From positions 1 to 39,183 of the forward strand of contig CAZFBZ010000004.1 in NCBI GenBank assembly GCA_964517345.1: a DNA stretch of 39,183 nt, read 5' to 3'. The translations under genes and the position numbers were made by a program. Of the stretch, positions 37,169 through 39,183 are shown in pieces. The stretch comes from DAISLF01 sp964517345 (lineage in GTDB: Bacteria; Patescibacteriota; Gracilibacteria; Peribacterales; Peribacteraceae). Within the stretch, counting starts at the first letter, position 1, and every line of letters starts with the position of its first letter. The notes below the pieces were generated by a model. It had not been told where the DNA came from, did no database searches, and was given only the letters and a program-made list of their open reading frames with translations.

Positions 37169-39183
37169 ATGACAGACGATACCGGAGGATTTTTCCCGGA
37201 GGCTCCGCCTTCCGCGGGTGCAGCGATGCCCGCGCCTTCCTCGCAATCTTCGCACAACACCACAGGACCCGGACAAGAACCGGGCGGACGCCGACGCCGG
37301 CGTCGCCGCGGCGGACGCGGCAGGGGCAACCCCAACCACAATCCGAGCGGCCCCGTCATCCCTCCCGCTGACGGCGTGATGGCCGGCGGCTTCGCTTCCG
37401 AGAAGGCGGCACCTGCCCAAGCGGCTCCGCCCTGGAAGCGCACCACCGATCTCCGCCAGAACCGCGGCCCGAACCCGCCGCACCACCGCGACGCCAATAA
37501 GGAGAAAACTGCGCGCCCGGTCACCATCTCCGGCGGCAACCGCCAGAACCTGCGCATGTATCCGCTCGGCGGATTCGAGCAGGTGGGACGCAACTGTTTC
37601 GTGATCGAGGTGGATGAAGACATTTACATCATCGATCTCGGACTCCAGTTCCCGGATGAGGACATGATGGGCATCGATTACCTGATCCCGGACATCTCCA
37701 GCCTCAAGGGCCGCGAGCACAAGATCAAAGCCGTGCTCTTCACCCACGGGCACCTGGACCACATCGGCGCCGTGCAACACCTGCTGCCGGGCCTGCAGTT
37801 TCCGCCGTGTTTCGGCACGCGCCTCACCATGGCCTTCATTCGCAAGCGCCTGGACGAGGAACATCTGACCAGTAAGGCGCAGCTCAACGTCGTGGATTTC
37901 CGCCAGAAGGTGAAGATCGGCAAGATCGAAGTGGAGTGGCTCCGCGTCACGCACTCGATCCCCGACTCCGCCGCCATCGCGCTGCACACGCCCTACGGGA
38001 CGATCGTGCACACGGGCGACTTCAAGTTCGACATGACCCCGATGAACGAGCCTCCCGCCGACTTCCATCGCTTTGCGGAACTGGGAGACAAAGGAGTGCT
38101 CGCGATCATTGCGGACTCCACCAACGCCACCAAGCCCGGCCAGAGCAAGAGCGAGAAGGAAATCTCGCAGACGCTCTTCGGCCTCATCCGCGACGCCAAG
38201 GGCCGCGTGATCATCTCCACCTTCAGCTCGCTGCTCAACCGCATCGAACAGGTCGTGGAACACGCGCGCACCTTCAACCGCAAGGTGTTCATCTCGGGAC
38301 GCAGCATGGAGACAAACGTCGAGATCGCCCAGAACCTCGGCTACATCAAGGCACCGCGCGGCCTCATCCGCAAGGTGAATCCCGCCATGGACAAGCTCCC
38401 CGACAACGAAGTGCTCATCGTCACGACGGGCAGCCAGGGCGAAGAGGTCGCGGGTCTCGCCCGCATGGGTCTCGGCACGCACCGCCATATCGTCATTAAA
38501 AAAGGCGACACGGTGATCCTCAGCTCGAACCCGATCATGGGCAACGAGCGCTCGGTGGCCAAGGTCGTGAACAACCTCAACCTCCTCGGCGCGGTCGTGA
38601 AGACCAACCAGGAACTCGCGCTGCACACCACGGGACACGGCTTCCAGAGCGACCTGCTCCTGATGCACCGCCTCGTGCGCGCCAAGCACGTCATCCCCGA
38701 ACACGGCGAACCGCACATGCGCACGGCGCACGCGGATCTCGTGAAGGGCATCGGCTATCCGGAGAACCAGGTACACCTCATCGTCAACGGCGAGGTGCTG
38801 GAGTTCGACCGCAGCGGCGACGCGCGGCGCAGCAAGCAGAAGGTGACTGTCCGCGACGTCATCATCGATGGCCTGGGTACTACGGGCGAAGGACAGCGCA
38901 TCATGGATGACCGCAAGATCATGAGTAATTCCGGCGTCGTGGTGATCGCCTTCAAGGCGTATACCGACAGCAAGCGCCTCGTCGGCGACCCCGACGTGCT
39001 CTCGCGCGGACTGCTCTACGGCACCGAACAGGCCGAGATCACCCGCGAGATCGTCCTCACCGCCCGCAAGGCATACGAAGACGAGCTCAACCGCGGCGAA
39101 AAGGACCGCAAGGCCCTCAAGCGCGCGGTGACGGGCGCCCTCTACCGTTACTTCGACCGCAAACTCGACCGCGAACCCATGGT
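37169..39183 (+). CDS. rnj: ribonuclease J (3' end beyond the window)
   Basis: RNase J is a metallo-beta-lactamase/beta-CASP nuclease with endonuclease and 5'-3' exonuclease activity in mRNA decay and rRNA maturation. From about residue 125 the protein follows the family: MYPLGGFEQVGRNCFVIE, the zinc motif FTHGHLDHIGA, HTGDFKFD, ADSTNATKPG, a beta-CASP region with ISTFSSLLNRIEQV, and PEHGEPHMRTAHADL. The first approximately 125 residues are unusual: low complexity with an Arg/Gly patch (GGRRRRRRRGGRGRG, about 39-53), likely RNA binding. The ATG at 37169 gives 671 codons to the window edge without a stop. The C-terminal domain is cut off. Confidence 0.95.
   Translation, partial: MTDDTGGFFPEAPPSAGAAMPAPSSQSSHNTTGPGQEPGGRRRRRRRGGRGRGNPNHNPSGPVIPPADGVMAGGFASEKAAPAQAAPPWKRTTDLRQNRGPNPPHHRDANKEKTARPVTISGGNRQNLRMYPLGGFEQVGRNCFVIEVDEDIYIIDLGLQFPDEDMMGIDYLIPDISSLKGREHKIKAVLFTHGHLDHIGAVQHLLPGLQFPPCFGTRLTMAFIRKRLDEEHLTSKAQLNVVDFRQKVKIGKIEVEWLRVTHSIPDSAAIALHTPYGTIVHTGDFKFDMTPMNEPPADFHRFAELGDKGVLAIIADSTNATKPGQSKSEKEISQTLFGLIRDAKGRVIISTFSSLLNRIEQVVEHARTFNRKVFISGRSMETNVEIAQNLGYIKAPRGLIRKVNPAMDKLPDNEVLIVTTGSQGEEVAGLARMGLGTHRHIVIKKGDTVILSSNPIMGNERSVAKVVNNLNLLGAVVKTNQELALHTTGHGFQSDLLLMHRLVRAKHVIPEHGEPHMRTAHADLVKGIGYPENQVHLIVNGEVLEFDRSGDARRSKQKVTVRDVIIDGLGTTGEGQRIMDDRKIMSNSGVVVIAFKAYTDSKRLVGDPDVLSRGLLYGTEQAEITREIVLTARKAYEDELNRGEKDRKALKRAVTGALYRYFDRKLDREPM

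Overview
The window looks like a high-GC bacterium of the Candidate Phyla Radiation, most likely a Peregrinibacteria/Peribacteria-type lineage. This is inference from gene style and content, since no 16S gene is present. TGA ends many of the genes, so the recoded (TGA = Gly) Gracilibacteria/Absconditabacteria code is excluded. Genes are tightly packed with 4-bp overlaps. Shine-Dalgarno sequences are scarce: many starts lie 6-10 nt behind a -10-like hexamer (apparently leaderless) or behind C/T-rich leaders. There is a 100-N scaffold gap at 7558-7657.

Layout: 0-5 kb, nusA, a hypothetical gene and a DnaQ exonuclease fused to a DinG-type helicase that appears to have lost its ATPase motifs. 5-7.6 kb (minus), a small membrane protein, a polyprenyl glycosylphosphotransferase and two unknown genes. 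7.6-8.3 kb, tRNA-Thr(TGT), a stray tRNA fragment and the RNase P RNA. 8.35-10.6 kb, a PAS-containing sensor histidine kinase. 10.7-19.8 kb (minus), a type IV pilus block: response regulator, PilB, PilC with a long disordered N-terminus, and five pilin-like proteins, including one with a Ser/Ala stalk and one fused to a beta-propeller-like domain. 19.9-26.6 kb, purH, a GT39-like membrane glycosyltransferase, two small membrane proteins, recR, smpB, an unidentified structured ncRNA, a prepilin peptidase and a cytidylyltransferase. 34.8-39.2 kb, a PP2C-like/membrane/propeller protein and RNase J, cut by the window end.

The standout is 26.6-34.8 kb. Three tandem structured RNAs of about 290-300 nt (unit period about 340-350 nt) precede a plus-strand operon of three genes: a retron/DGR-like reverse transcriptase with an unassigned C-terminal half, a 1076-aa MoxR/CobS-like AAA+ ATPase with a Cys/His cluster, and a CobT-like VWA protein that also carries an HELGHH metallopeptidase motif. 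Copies 2 and 3 of the RNA share a 127-nt identical 3' domain, while their 5' halves differ in sequence but keep the same hairpin architecture. That pattern suggests a constant scaffold with exchangeable modules. The RT operon has its own promoter between the last RNA and the RT gene. I know of no described retron, DRT or DGR type with this composition, and it is my candidate for the undescribed system. One hypothesis is that the RT uses one or more of the RNAs as template or primer and that the AAA+/VWA pair is a chaperone- or chelatase-like effector.
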